Made by a program: the position numbers and the translations under genes
Notes under the pieces: generated by a model
The model's database searches: none
What the model saw: the letters and a program-made list of their open reading frames with translations, nothing else
Told to the model about the DNA's origin: nothing
NCBI GenBank assembly: GCA_001695595.3
Contig: MBPM02000048.1
Span: forward strand, 124,001 to 188,000
Source of the DNA: Plasmopara viticola
Lineage: Eukaryota > Oomycota > Peronosporomycetes > Peronosporales > Peronosporaceae
Direction: 5' to 3'
Length of the DNA: 64,000 bases
Part shown: piece by piece, positions 47,801-59,591 of the stretch
How the letters are laid out: each line of letters starts with the position of its first letter
How positions within the stretch are numbered: position 1 is the stretch's first letter

Positions 47801-49077
47801 TAGGTAACGATACCGATTTAAAATAGGCACTACCTCCCATTGCAGCAAATAAAAGCTTTGTGCTTTGTCGACCAAAAGCATTAAAGAGCGATAGCTAGGC
47901 TGCTCTTCTGTTATAGGAAGTGCTAGCACTTTAAACCTCTCAACGTTATTAGTAGGTGTGATGAAGGACAAAGCAGCCGAGTTATAAAGTGGCTGCTGGT
48001 TCCTTGAAGCGTAAAGGTGGGTCATTCATTCGATATGTATTATCTCATTCGGAGCCTTAAAGTTATACTCAAATTTGTTTGCAATGTGTTTTCATTATTA
48101 AGTTAAATTATCGCGTGAACTGCTAGCCTCGGCTTTAAGTATCAATCAATTAATAATACGGGCAGTGCTCGAAGTAATTGAGCCGCAATAGATTGTAACT
48201 TTTATTGTAGCTCGACTACACCTTTTATTCGATTGGCAAAAGGGGCTCAAAAGGAGTTTCTTAGAAATTAAATTGCATTAGTCTAGCATGGTGACTGATG
48301 TCAAATATAAAATGTCACATATGGGTCCAATCTTTGACGAAAGTATTAGCCGAAGTTGGTTCGCCAGCAAGTTCGCAAGTGGCAAATCATAGAAAGAAAC
48401 GTTAATGCAATTATCTAGATGATGACTCTACTTTACCTACCGGAAAAATAATACAATGCGTGAAATTGTACGGAACGACAGATGATCAAATTATTAAATT
48501 TGTTAGGACAATAATCTTTCGGAAATATTTGGCTCGAAACAAAGACTATTGCATCACAAATATAAAGAAGCTCTTGACCGGCGGCACGCAATGTACAATA
48601 CTTCCAAAAAAGACAAACTGTTTTTGGCCTTTTCGACCGCGCATAATTAAACAATTGCAAGTACTGTCAAGTCAATATCAAGAATCCGCGATTTGTTCAT
48701 TTTGGGCTGTATGGAATGTTGCGGCTCTACTACTCCAACACAACCTATCATATATGTTTTATAAGCTTTTAATCACATTAGTATACGCGCAACGGATGTA
48801 AAGTACAAGAACCGAAGCCAAATAAATTGACGATATTCATCACCCATTTTGAAACTCGCCAGAAGTAATAGTCGAGTCAACGTTCTCGTCCGATTGAACA
48901 AGCGAATGGTATTTCTCCGGCCAAACGTTGCGCAATCACGATAGCAATACTCGAGCAGTTGCGCGCTTAATATCAGAGGTAATCTTTTTTGTAAGGATGT
49001 CATACTCGTTTGGCACATTATTTTCAGTTGAGTCTCAATGCAGTGGTCGCTCCGACTCACCGCTGAGCCACGAATTT

Positions 49078-49149
49078 GGTGACTCATCAGTAAGATGTAC
49101 TTTAAAATGTATACATCCTCCTAGCCGATGTCTATTCACCTGAGTCACC
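49078..49149. repeat. 72-bp element bounded by GGTGACTCA inverted repeats
   Basis: GGTGACTCA at 49,078-49,086 and its exact complement TGAGTCACC at 49,141-49,149 bound a short AT-rich core. The same 9-mer pair lies only 5 nt apart at 43,337-43,359, and a single copy sits at 28,862-28,870. It may be a very short transposon-derived element. Confidence 0.35.
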
Positions 49150-49400
49150 GCTTCTTATCAACATCAATATATTTTAACATTGATGAAAAAGGCATATGTA
49201 GTATACTCGTGGTGTAGTATTGAATATTAATAGCTGGCATCGTTTTTAGTAAATTAAATATTGGCTCACGAGAAGCATACCCTTTTTTAGTATTTGAACC
49301 AAGTTTGAAGTTTTTGTCTTTGCACCAACGAATAAAGTTGAAATTAACTGTCAAGTACTATAGTGTTGATCTAGCATTAATATAAAGGACAATTTGTCAA

Positions 49401-50228
49401 ATGTATGTTAAACCTGTCGATCAATCAATGAACAGAAACAGCGAAAGCGACGAAGAGCAGGTAACTTTATCGAGTGCTGCTCTGGCAGCGTTGCAGCAGT
49501 TTGCCACAGAGCGAGGCATTGCTGTGGACGATGACTCATTAGATGTGCGCTTGGACATACAAAACGCGCTGGACATTGAGCCTAAAGAAGACTCGTTCGA
49601 GTTTAAGTTTGGCAAGAGCGACAGCGAGGAGAACGCCGAGATCCTCATTCGCCTGAATGGGCTGCGCCGCGACATTGGCCAGACACTTCAGTCAACAGGG
49701 CTCACACTATGGCGTGCTGGTGACTTTCTTAGCAATTACATGTTTCAAAATCGTGACCGTTTTGTCGGCAAATCCATCATCGAGCTGGGTAGTGGCCTCG
49801 GTCTCGTTGGTATCTTGGCCACGCATCTCACGGACAAAAAGGTAGTAATAACGGACGGCGATGACGACACCATCGAGCTTTTACGCTCCAACTGTAGACT
49901 CAATGACGTGGACAATCGCGTACAGTGCCGCAAGCTATTGTGGGGTGTTGACTTGGACCAGATTGAAGAAAAATTTGATATCGTCTTGGGTGCCGACATC
50001 ATATACGAGCAGGAATATGTCGTTCCACTCTTTGAAACAGCGAAATACCTACTAAAACCAGGGCGCTGTAGTGAAGGTAAGAGAGAAAAGGCTGCGTCAG
50101 AATTTTTGCTAGCGTACACAAAGCGCAACGTCTCAATCGACTACGTTTTGGAAACTGCCAAGAGCTTTGGTTTTGAGTGGGAAGAGCCCATGAGCGATGA
50201 AGGCGTTTACACCTTTCGATTAGAATAA
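49401..50228 (+). CDS. Family-16 (METTL21-like) class I methyltransferase
   Basis: This is a single exon of 275 aa. The acidic N-terminal about 85 residues are unassigned. The Rossmann methyltransferase domain follows, with motif I IIELGSGLGLVGI (SAM binding), the acidic post-I VVITDGDDD, and DIVLGADIIYEQEYV carrying the D-x-x-Y signature of the METTL21/family-16 group. Members methylate lysines on non-histone proteins such as chaperones, elongation factors or the ADP/ATP carrier. The substrate here cannot be told. The TLWRAGDFLSNYM segment before motif I is also typical. The ATG at 49,401 is used, although an in-frame ATG at 49,428 is possible. The gene converges with the PTPMT1-like gene, with 58 bp between the stops. 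Confidence 0.85.
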   Translation: MYVKPVDQSMNRNSESDEEQVTLSSAALAALQQFATERGIAVDDDSLDVRLDIQNALDIEPKEDSFEFKFGKSDSEENAEILIRLNGLRRDIGQTLQSTGLTLWRAGDFLSNYMFQNRDRFVGKSIIELGSGLGLVGILATHLTDKKVVITDGDDDTIELLRSNCRLNDVDNRVQCRKLLWGVDLDQIEEKFDIVLGADIIYEQEYVVPLFETAKYLLKPGRCSEGKREKAASEFLLAYTKRNVSIDYVLETAKSFGFEWEEPMSDEGVYTFRLE

Positions 50229-50286
50229 TCTTACGAGAAGTAAGTAAAATAGAGGCGTGCATTTATATTTTACATGTGCGAGAAAA

Positions 50287-51131
50287 TTATTTTTGGGATA
50301 AAATTGATGCAGAAGACTTCTCGCTAACTTTTTGCAGGATAGCGAGCTGCTTTGGATGCAGCCTCACGTGTGGCCGTTTGCTCTTTACAAATGCAATGGC
50401 TTCTTCTAGTCGCATATTGCGATACTGCATTAAAAAAGCTACCACTACCACGGTGCTTCGGCCGCGTCCAGCTTTGCAGTGCACGTAAGTCTTCTGCTGC
50501 TGTATGTCAACGTGCTTATGAATAAAGCTTGCGCACCTGTGCACAGTGAGACTTTATAAATTATAGCTCGCAGACAATCGAGGTTCCATACGAACCTCTC
50601 GATTGTGTCCATAGTCGGCGGAGAAAAGTCTTTTGTCGAGCCAAAACATTGAGCAACCTGAGCGTTCTTCCACTCCGCTGGTAAGGTCAAGTATAACATC
50701 ATTATTTCACCTCGTAACAACATTATATGATTATCACCATCAAACCTGGTGAAATTGGCGTTGATATCAAGTTAGGCAGTAACTCCGTGGGCTGATTCAT
50801 GGTTACTATAGCTTGCACGCCCTCATCCAGCACCAACTGCACAGATAAAAATGATTTTTTGTACAAAAAATCAAATTTGATTCCAATTAATTCGTACCTG
50901 GTCCAGGTGATTTTTGTTTCGCAAAGGAAGCGCACCGAGCATTAACTTTGGCTCAATGTGGCTCCACCATGGGCGCCGACGATTATGCTGCAGAAGCAGA
51001 TTGTATAGTAGCGATACGTGGAAGATCTTATAACTAAAAAGTCAACGAAGATAATACAGGATATATACAGGCAGCAATTAGCAGCAACGTACCACTCCGC
51101 GATTGAGCTTGGCCGTTTCGCGCAAAGCCAT
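50287..51131 (-). CDS. PTPMT1-like mitochondrial phosphatase (PGP phosphatase family)
   Basis: Five exons on the minus strand (51131-51093, 51026-50898, 50836-50746, 50677-50596, 50536-50287) give 196 aa, with introns of 59-68 bp and all junctions in frame. The protein has the family layout: a short N-terminal helix, SLLYNLLLQ, PWWSHIEPKLMLGALPLRN, a VTMNQPTEL loop, EW-x-n-DFSPPT, and the catalytic P-loop HCKAGRGRS (C-x5-R with the cysteine nucleophile). PTPMT1 dephosphorylates phosphatidylglycerophosphate on the mitochondrial inner membrane during cardiolipin synthesis. That reaction is likely here but not proven. The start is placed so that the first exon splices in phase to IFHVSLLYN. Confidence 0.85.
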
Positions 51132-51407
51132 TACAAGGTAATAAAGACAAGATTTCGGCCATTTTATTTTTAAAAAGGTTAATTGTTTATCAACAAAATG
51201 TCACGTGTTCTATTCAATTTTATTGAATGTGCATTACATTTTGAGAATGATCGAGGTCCTCTAATAGTTGCACCAATTCAGGTATTCATAATTGTAGCTC
51301 CAATTATGAGTACTCGAGATCTAGTACTATTTATATTTGCCACTGAGTGTATAAATTTCTCGTAGTGAAAAAGTCACCAAATTACTCTTTGTCCTATAGC
51401 TTGAATA

Positions 51408-51617
51408 TTAATTTCGGTAGATGTAAAAGTCTACCAATAAGATAGGAAATATCGCAATACGATATTTACCCAGTTCCCGACGAAAGCCTTTGAGTAGGCT
51501 TGAAAGCTGCGTGGACATTCTCTGGCTACAGCAGTCTAAAGTGGCCAAGTTTACGGGCCTGAACTTTTGGCATTTCATCAGCTCATTGGGGGACCTGCTT
51601 GTAGAAAGTCGACTCAT
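51408..51617 (-). CDS. Hypothetical short ORF, uncertain
   Basis: A 69-codon minus-strand frame is Ser- and Lys-rich and has a plausible donor (CTGG|GTAAAT) inside it. It could be one exon of a small gene lying upstream of the PTPMT1-like gene. I recognise no domain and could not find convincing flanking exons. It may equally be a chance ORF next to the transposase relic. Confidence 0.2.
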   Translation of the reverse strand: MSRLSTSRSPNELMKCQKFRPVNLATLDCCSQRMSTQLSSLLKGFRRELGKYRIAIFPILLVDFYIYRN

Positions 51618-51710
51618 GTCTTGCTTTTTGATGGTACTAATCTAGATATTATGCGAATTTGAATTGTTTTATATTTCTTAAATTCATATTCTCAAATTAC
51701 AGTAGCTCGT

Positions 51711-52561
51711 ATGGAATATATCCGTCTTACACAACCTCTTACAAAGTTAAAAGAGCGATGGAAAAAATATACCTTTTTCAAATTGGAAGGAAAATTCACT
51801 CCTCCAAAACGAAATATGATAAAAAACATGAGAGCATACCTAGCAATAATTTTTTTGCAACAATGGCAAAATATATATGTAAAAATAAAAAATAGAGAAT
51901 TTATACCTATAAATAGTAATTCTACCGCAATCTTTAAAGAGATGGTTAAGATGCAATGCAAACAGTAAGATGGCGCAAAATCAAATCCACTTGTTACAAA
52001 GGGGCTCAAGTTTGCTGGACAGTCCAAAGAATGAGGTTTGATTACGTCTTATGCTGCCAGTTGCATCACTTGAGTTTTAAGAATGTAGAAACAATTCAAG
52101 TACGTCCAAGTTCGACTACATCGTTTGTTGTGTCGGTTCGAATTAAAACAAACAAGCCAAGGGAGTATGCTATTGAGGTAAACAGTACCAGTGGTACCTG
52201 CACATGCGATTATGTGAAGGATGTGAATGCTCCATGTCGACTCCTCATAGCAGCACGTGCAGACTTCTTATTTGAGGATATGTGGTCATTCAAAACGTAT
52301 CTACTTGCCTATGATGGGGCACTCGAAATGAAGCCGTTTGTGACAAAAAGTGAATTGGTAAAGAGTGAGCAACTTCAACCAGGTCCGTCCAAAAGAAAAG
52401 GTCGACCCAAAAAGAAGGGGATCGAATCACAGCATGCTACATTAGAAGTTGACGCGCCAAAAAGTGTTAATCGATGCGGCAGCTGTGGTCAAGTGGGACA
52501 CAACAGGCGTCGATGCACCAGTAATGCGCAGCATAAAAGTAGATTTTCTTTAGTGAGTTGA
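51711..52561 (+). pseudogene. MULE-type transposase relic (SWIM + zinc knuckle end)
   Basis: Two overlapping frames (51,711-51,968 and 51,956-52,561) are offset by a frameshift. The second has no conserved start. It contains a SWIM-type zinc finger, CTCDYVKDVNAPCRLL, in which the usual final histidine (C-x-H) has become leucine. An AT-hook-like KRKGRPKKK and a zinc knuckle CGSCGQVGHNRRRC follow. This order is typical of the C-terminus of Mutator-like element transposases. The catalytic DDE domain is missing. The frameshift, the truncation and the lost zinc ligand show it is inactive. Terminal inverted repeats were not identified. Confidence 0.75.
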
Positions 52562-54214
52562 TTATATTTTTTGGCCTTTTTATTTTTCAATAGGCTTTCT
52601 ACTTCGCAGGTAGATTTTTTTCATTGAAGTGGAAAAGGTGTAATCCAAGGTAGATTCTTTCCATTTGTATATATTTAATCAATTCATTCAAGTCAAAATG
52701 GATATATTAAACAGACCCTCAATTTTCTGATAGATCATGCTCCTTGTAAGGCGTTCTTTACTAAAATGGCCCAGTCAGAAATGTCATTCTTTACGAAGGT
52801 CGGCACATTTGCTACTTTGTGCACTAAATGTATTTGTTCTAGCTGATCTCGCACTCGGCAAGCAGCAATTTATATATTGCAGCTGCAGTAAACCAGCAAC
52901 TAAGTGAGTTTTAGCTAGAGCAAAAATTTCTGACATGTAAATTTGTTTGCCAGATAGTACGCACTAAGAAAAATGTCTATCGTACGTTTCGTCGCATAGT
53001 GTTTCTGTCTTTATTATGTTGTTAAATTTTTCATTGTAAAATGCATTTCTTTATCGATCTTGTGTATATGTCCAAAAAATGGAATTTCGTAAAGCGCTTT
53101 TCAGTTTATCGACATACTAATTTCATGGAAGACTTGCTATGTTGAGTCTCTTGCTCAAGTGCGCGCTTATTACTTTGCAAACAATACAACAATAAATAAC
53201 GATCGAGAGCCTGTATGGAGTTTAGCTTCACCCGACAAAAATTAATTGTTATTATTGTTTCCAATGGTATAGTCATACCAATACGCAAACAAATTACGAT
53301 AACCGCTTACATAAATGATTGTCCTACAGTGAATCATCAAGGTCACGTAGTTGATCTGATCTCTTTTAAAAGCCTCAGAAATTATAAGAGCTCGTTTGCA
53401 TTGTATGATACGACTAGATACGCAGAAACAATTCACAAATTGGCCAGAGATGATCAAGCGTTGGATCGACAGATAAAGTGTGTTTGATTAGGAACTGAAG
53501 GTTTATTCAAGCAGAGCCATTAAGTGCTGTCATCAATCCTTAGAATCATATCTTACACATACATTTGACATTCATTTTTCGTTGAGCGCCTAGTTTGATC
53601 GACAGTGCCGATCCTTTGCTAGTACCAAGATCTCAGTAAAAGAACTTATTATATTGGATCTCTCTCGGCAAAAGTATTTTCTTGGATCGAAAAATTAGCA
53701 AAGGCCTCGCTTGAGTCCAGCTTAACAAATTTAGAATGGTACAGACTCGCATGGATAACATTGCAAGAGTTCAAAATTGAAGCAGTCGGCAAACGATTTT
53801 GACTTTAGTTCCTTATAGCATGAGACCACCACAATAAATATTTACGGATCGCTACCTCAAAATCATATGCCATATGTAGTCACGAGGACACATTTTGCAA
53901 GTAGTACGAAATGAATGGTCTCGATCAACCACCATTACAATAAGCACCGATTATCGCTACTACATTTACGGCTAATACGCAAATGGTCGCCCTCGTATCC
54001 ACATGATGGGTAACAATTGTCATTGCAAGTGGGCTGATGAATCAGCAAAAAGCTCGTGGTTGTGTTTCTGTAAGCAACTTGTATCTGCAAGTGGTTTGCT
54101 TCTTGGCATTGTATGCTGGCGTGGAACAAAGTATTACCCTTAAATATAGTTTTTTTGAATGACTAAGGGCGTAGACGGTCGCATATACTCGTAATGCTGT
54201 ACTCATAAACCATG
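52562..54214. other. Gene-poor AT-rich region
   Basis: No gene is recognised. Downstream of the transposase relic there are two GGTAGATT-type repeats near 52,610 and 52,650, similar to a GGTAGAT/GTCTACC hairpin near 51,418. They may be remnants of the MULE ends. The 90-codon plus-strand frame at 53,215-53,487 shows no motif. Confidence 0.4.
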
Positions 54215-54722
54215 TTATGCTGAAGTTACATTATCCCAAGAATTGGGCTCGTACAAACCAATCATCACTCCATCAGGAGATCGCAACGCGGCTACCTGCA
54301 GTAGCAAATATGATATCATTCATCTATCCAATCCTTCAGAGTAATTTTATCGACGCCGCTTACCTTTCCGTGGGCAGGGTACTTTATGGGCCCATCCATT
54401 ATCGCACCCAGCATCAACAGCCGCGGGACGGCGTCACTAAGGTCGGGAATATCAAAATTTAAAAATGGCGAGTAGCCGCTACTGCACGCAGCTTCACTAT
54501 ATAGTACAATAAAATGTTAATGAGCATCATGACAATTTTTATTTTGTTCTCGACTAGTAACCTTGTCGCCAACTTAATGCAGAGCGGCAGAGACGCTTGA
54601 ACATCAAATTCTGCGTACGTGCTTGATGAGCGTAACAGCTTTAGTCCCAGTCCTTCCTCATAGAATTTTTTGGAGCGCACCAGGTCGCGGCTGAGTACCA
54701 TCAGCTGTCGCAGCCGACTCAT
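54215..54722 (-). CDS. VOC / glyoxalase-like superfamily protein
   Basis: Three exons on the minus strand (54722-54562, 54496-54364, 54295-54215) give 124 aa. Introns of 65 and 68 bp use GTTACT and GTAAGC donors. The chain is a single VOC unit: RLRQLMVLSRDLVRSKKFYE starts the first beta-alpha-beta-beta-beta module, then GLGLKLLRSSSTYAEFDV. After the first splice it continues with SGYSPFLNFDIPDL, VPRLLMLGAIMDGPIKYP and HGKVAALRSPDGVMIGLYEP at the end, where the final E is a common metal-ligand position. VOC proteins include lactoylglutathione lyase and dioxygenases. Activity cannot be assigned. Its start is 68 bp from that of the divergent membrane-protein gene. Confidence 0.85.
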
Positions 54723-54790
54723 GTCGTTAATGTAATATTGTAGCTTATTGGCGAGTGAATAAACTTCAATAGTTATCTCATATTTGACAA

Positions 54791-55840
54791 ATGATTGGGA
54801 CCGGTCTCAAAGTTGCGATAGCGGCGGTCGCCGTGACGTGCTACGCGCGCCCACAGCTGCTGCTGCAGCCTATAATCGGTGAGACGTTAGAAGAAGCAGA
54901 TGTCGACGCTTCTGTGCGTGTCCTCCGTGGACTTTTGACGCTGCTGAGCTATGGCCTGGCTAGCATGCGACCCTCTTGGTTTTGGGTGCTCATGGCTGTG
55001 GCGACGCTGCAGCTTACTCTATGGGGACTGCAGCTTGCTGAAGATCCGCTACTTGGAATGGACATCTATACAGAGAAGCAAATGTTCATGTTTGGTACTG
55101 TTGCCTGCTTCGGGACCAGTGTGAGCATCATACTTTTTGGAGACAAAGGCGACGTTAAAGCTCGTTTCCGGTAAGTGATAGCATTCAATTGACGCTATTG
55201 CTGCTAAGCTGATCTTGTCTACAGGAAGCGACTTACAGCGTTCTACACAAAGCACAACCCAGAGAAGCTGCACGAGGTGGACGATCTGGTGAAGAAATAC
55301 GAGGCTAACGAGGAGCTGCTGTTTCAGCGGCTGCACCGCAAGTATAATGCACTGGCTGCTGGAGCGGCTAACCATTCTGTGATGAAAACAATCGACGAGA
55401 GCGAGTTTCTTTATGAAGAAGCGGAAGAAGAGAGAGAAGAGTCGGACGAGTCTTCAAAAGAGATACAGGAGGCTTCTGCAATCCCGATGGATGAGGAGGA
55501 AGAAGTTCAAGAGTCCAAGTTTAAACGATTCGTTCCTACTCAACATAGTTTGCGAAGCCAAAGAAGTGATAAATTGTTTGGAGCTGTCAAAAAGAAGACT
55601 CGACTTGCTCCTATCCTGACAACTAGTCTTCTGGAAGGTGAGGATTATAATTATGACGAGCTCGACGGCACGCCTCCTGTATCACCTAGTACTGCTGAAA
55701 ATCTGGCCTTCACGCACCGTCAGTCGTCTACTCTGATTAAAGATGCAATTGCAATTGCGTGCCGATCTCAGCAAGAACGCATCGAGCGTCGTATCGCGAA
55801 CATTGCTTCGAAAAAAGGAGATGGCTATGCTGGGCACTAA
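54791..55840 (+). CDS. Multi-pass membrane protein of unknown function, acidic C-terminal tail
   Basis: Exons 54791-55170 and 55225-55840 give 331 aa. The 54-bp intron has a GTAAGT donor. The first about 120 residues contain three or four hydrophobic segments (VAIAAVAVTCY; LLTLLSYGLASM; WFWVLMAVATLQLTLW; MFGTVACFGTSVSIILF). A conserved-looking helical block follows (FYTKHNPEKLHEVDDLVKKY, then EELLFQRLHRKY), then a long acidic stretch (about residues 195-245) and a C-terminal helix rich in Gln, Glu and Arg. The KLHEVDDLVKKYxxxEELLF block is familiar from short eukaryotic proteins of unknown role, and I do not assign a name. The gene shares a 68-bp divergent intergenic region with the VOC gene. 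Confidence 0.75.
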
Positions 55841-57835
55841 TAAATGGGTGCATTCATGAAGCACAACAAGTGCATTTTTGATTAAGATATGAAATGAGCA
55901 AAAAATTAAATAATTACCAAACATTCTGCATTAATTTAAAAAAACGGAATGTTTATGGCAAGCGACTATTTTGCTTAGCCGACATCATCCTCGCAAAATC
56001 TCAATTTGAATAACAGTATATAAAACTACATCAATTTTTGCTTCAATCAAAACGTGTAAGTGCCGCTAAATAAAGCCGAGATTGTATAGCGAAAGCTGGC
56101 TTCGGGGCCATGGCACGAAAACTAGGTTTTTGTATAGTTATCCGAATCTATGCCTATATTTGGCGATTTAGTCGTTTGTCAGAATTTTAATGATTTAATT
56201 CAATTGGTTCAGATTGCAGTCCATTGCACAATTCCATCCCTTGAGGCCAAAGATCATTCGTCAGAAGATCGCAGATCTTTGTGCACGCCTCCTTTGTGAA
56301 GAAGCTGTATGGCCCATCACACTTGTAGTCAATCCTTCGCCTACCCGAACAGATTGTCTTTCCGAAATAAATTGATTTTTTTTTTGTGCGCACTTCACGC
56401 TGCCCAAAAGCCTTCTTGTACGCACCAGAGGAGCGGCTGTATTTGCAGCCCTTACTGCTGCTAAGAAGATGAAGTGCTTTTTTTCACTCGAGCTCTACAG
56501 ACATATTTCATGCTCGAGGGCGTGCTCCAGCAGCCCGCCTATCCTAGGGTTAAAAGGGTAAAGTTAAGGGCTTCATCTCTGACAGGAAAATAAAAAATCA
56601 AAGCCTTCTCAATAGAATTGAAGAATCAGAAACGGTTACTCAATTGACCGTGTACCATACGCTTAGATTCGCGTAGTGTTTGCACTCTCGTATCCGGAAG
56701 ATGTGGCGAAAGACTGAATATATACCCATGTCGCTTGTCACCTATTCTAGGAACACATTAAGGATCGATTAAAAGTGGTGTTCCTTCAAAAACTTTGGAC
56801 TCACCAGCGCTAACGTACAAGCAACGGGAGTGCGAGCTTTGTAAGCATATGCATGAGCTAAGAGGGTTGACGCCTTCAATCCTGAGGCGCCACTCTCTGA
56901 ACAAGTCGAAGTAAATGTGTTCAAGGATGGCTTGTAGGTAGACCTGCCTCGTACTCAAATTTCTAAATATCTGCAGTAACGATGAAAGAAGCGAACAGAG
57001 TTGCTCTTCCAAATTACTGTAGCAACAAAAACGGCAAGCTCTGCCACATTACCGTAATTGGGCAGCTTCTCGTTTTTAAGGACTCAAGAGTAGTGATGTC
57101 CGTGGACGGATCCGGTCTGAATAGACCTGCGTGTTACAAAAGCAGCATTTGCTGCTTTGGTGGTGGTAAATGAGGATACGTGACTCGTTTCTGCTCCAGA
57201 GGGGACTGATGCAGTGGACCTTTATCTCACACAGGGGCTTTAAGGAACCGCTGGCACAAGCCGCGTACTCGAAGCCCGAAAAAAGTTAGTCATCAGCTAG
57301 AGTGGGCCGCCTCACTGAGAAAATAGTAAGTCGTGTATGATGGTCTAGGAGAAGAAAACAAAAACATCAATTTCAGTTCGACCGACCCATGAAACGGAAC
57401 TAGACATCGAGTCCTGGCTGTGATATATAAGGAAATCGACGACGTAAACCCAATATTGTCCTTGACGTGTGCAAGCATGACTTAAATGTAGTCATGTTGT
57501 GGTTAAAGCACCCTATACTTTTTATTGAGCGGGCAAGGGCTTGCTACCAGCCACTTAAATCTACTACAGGGCTTTGATGAGTTATTTTAGCATCCCTTCT
57601 GTGCTTAGGCTTCCCATAGCCTAGGTGGAAACATCATTAACTGAATACGCAAGGTGCTAGAGATAACTATATCTCATGACTAGTTTATATAGCAACGTCT
57701 TTACATTCTTTCTCGAAGAGGTGAAAATTTAAGGACACTACCGATAGTGCTATTATTTTGGATTTGATGGCTTTATGAGGGTGACAAGTGTCGAATCTTT
57801 TCTCTTCTAACGGGTAACAAATATGCATAATCGGT

Positions 57836-57970
57836 CCTCAGACAATGTGCTTTTTCTGTTAGCCGCTCAGTGCTTACCCATAAATTTTGAATACACCACG
57901 TAACTTGTGTCGCACAGTGTGGTGATATCGGCAACTAGTGCATCACACACTGGGCATGTGTTAACAGCTA
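57836..57970 (+). repeat. Dispersed LTR-like repeat, copy near 57.9 kb
   Basis: AATGTGCTTTTTCTGTTA near 57,844 and CATCACACACTGGGCATGTG near 57,942 are about 100 bp apart, as in the copies near 0.4 and 61.6 kb. No ends or target duplication were identified. Confidence 0.4.
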
Positions 57971-59591
57971 AATAATTCATAGCGAAGAATATATAGTTTT
58001 GGGGGGGGTGACTTTAAAAGCATCACTTCTGAGATATTTCCGGCCTCATATCAAGCCAAGAGCTCAGTACCTTCGTCTCCTTTGAGATTCAGTAACTTTG
58101 ATACATTTGGCAATTATACAAATCGCAGCACACTTGCCATGACGCGACAATTAATTGAGCATTCAATCGTCCTTTCAAATGATTTTTTCGACTGGCACGG
58201 GCTCGTACGTAATGTCGAGTGATCGATTACAACTCGTTTGCTTACTCTGTCATTGCGGACCTATAATTCCTAGAGCTGGTAATACTATGCACTTCCATAT
58301 GCAATTTACTTGATCTGCGAGCTTATTCTACCTGCTTGCACAATCAAGTCCTGACTACGGTACTAGATAGTAATCGTAAAGCAATTCATCACAGAAGGTT
58401 AAGTGTAAGATTTACATAAAGATTTCATACGAAAGTGATAATTACTATTGGAGTCAGGCAGAGAGCAATTTGCAAGTTGTATTGATCCTTATTAGTAGAC
58501 GAAGGTTTGAGACCTGCAAAAGCTATCGTAGCCCGGCTACAAGTGGAAGCTCATATTGTGAGTGAACATCTAAAATCTTGAAAAAATGCTGTGAGCATAA
58601 ATCGGTGTTTTCCCTTGTCTCAGGGTACCGAGTCACGCAACACATTCTAAAGGTAAGTTGTGCGGAAACACAAACGATCCAAGGGAGAGAGAATGAAGTC
58701 AAAGACGACAAATTACGTTGTAATGATGTCATAACATTTCCAAAGATATCAATTTTTTTAATAAGTTTAAGGACCGTGTGTTTTTTTAATAAATATTTAA
58801 GCTCTGCCGTAGCTATTTGCTCAATGAAATCGTGAATGCGGGTATTTTATCATCATCGTATACTAAAGTTCAATACGAGTCGCAGACTTAATCTGTCTGA
58901 ATTTAAGAATCTGGAGCGATCGCAATGCCAAACCTTAAGATGAATCTTATATCACCACATGTGATTTAAAGTTTCATTAGATGACCTTAGGAATAAGGAT
59001 TCTACTACTACTACCCAGCATAGTACTTCCTACTCAAATTGATTAAACAGTCGCCATTAGACCATGTGTTCAGCACCTACTTCTGTAATTTTGTTGTATC
59101 TAAAAACATGACATGACTCATGTCATGCAGTATGATAATGTCTTTAAGTAGCGATACAAATTTGACTTGTGTACTTCCGTCACACTCTGCCCCATCAAGA
59201 CGTTGGACTACTTAAATCCACACAGATTCAATGCTTCTTAAAATCTTTCTGGCTAATATTTTTAGTTTCTGTATCACAAATACTACTTTTCGGTTTGTAC
59301 AGCTTCTCATAAGTCTGTATAGCAAGCAAGTCGAGCCTTAAAACTAATTTAAAACATCCGGCTACTTTGTCATTCACACCTAGTGCATCGTCAGGGTCGA
59401 AGACATACAGTACATTTAAAGCAGAGTTGATTACCTGGTATAAGTACACCGTGCTAGTGGATGCCGTTTCAATCGCTCGTGATGAACACCTCGTGCCTTG
59501 CGTGTGTTGGTCACTGTCTATTAGAAGCTAGCAGGACCAAAGCATCGTGGTCGACTGCCAACTTTGGCATCAAACGATTACAAGTGTGAGC

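Larger units (their letters stand above)
42056..49400. other. Gene-poor region with a Ty3/gypsy relic and small inverted repeats
   Basis: No intact gene is visible across 7.3 kb. There is one identifiable transposon fragment (44,505-44,840, listed separately). A perfect 9-bp inverted repeat, TGAGTCACC/GGTGACTCA, with a 5-nt spacer lies at 43,337-43,359, and the same pair bounds 72 bp at 49,078-49,149. The 78-codon plus-strand frame at 45,432-45,668 and the others nearby show no motif. The remainder is AT-rich sequence with dense stops. Confidence 0.5.
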
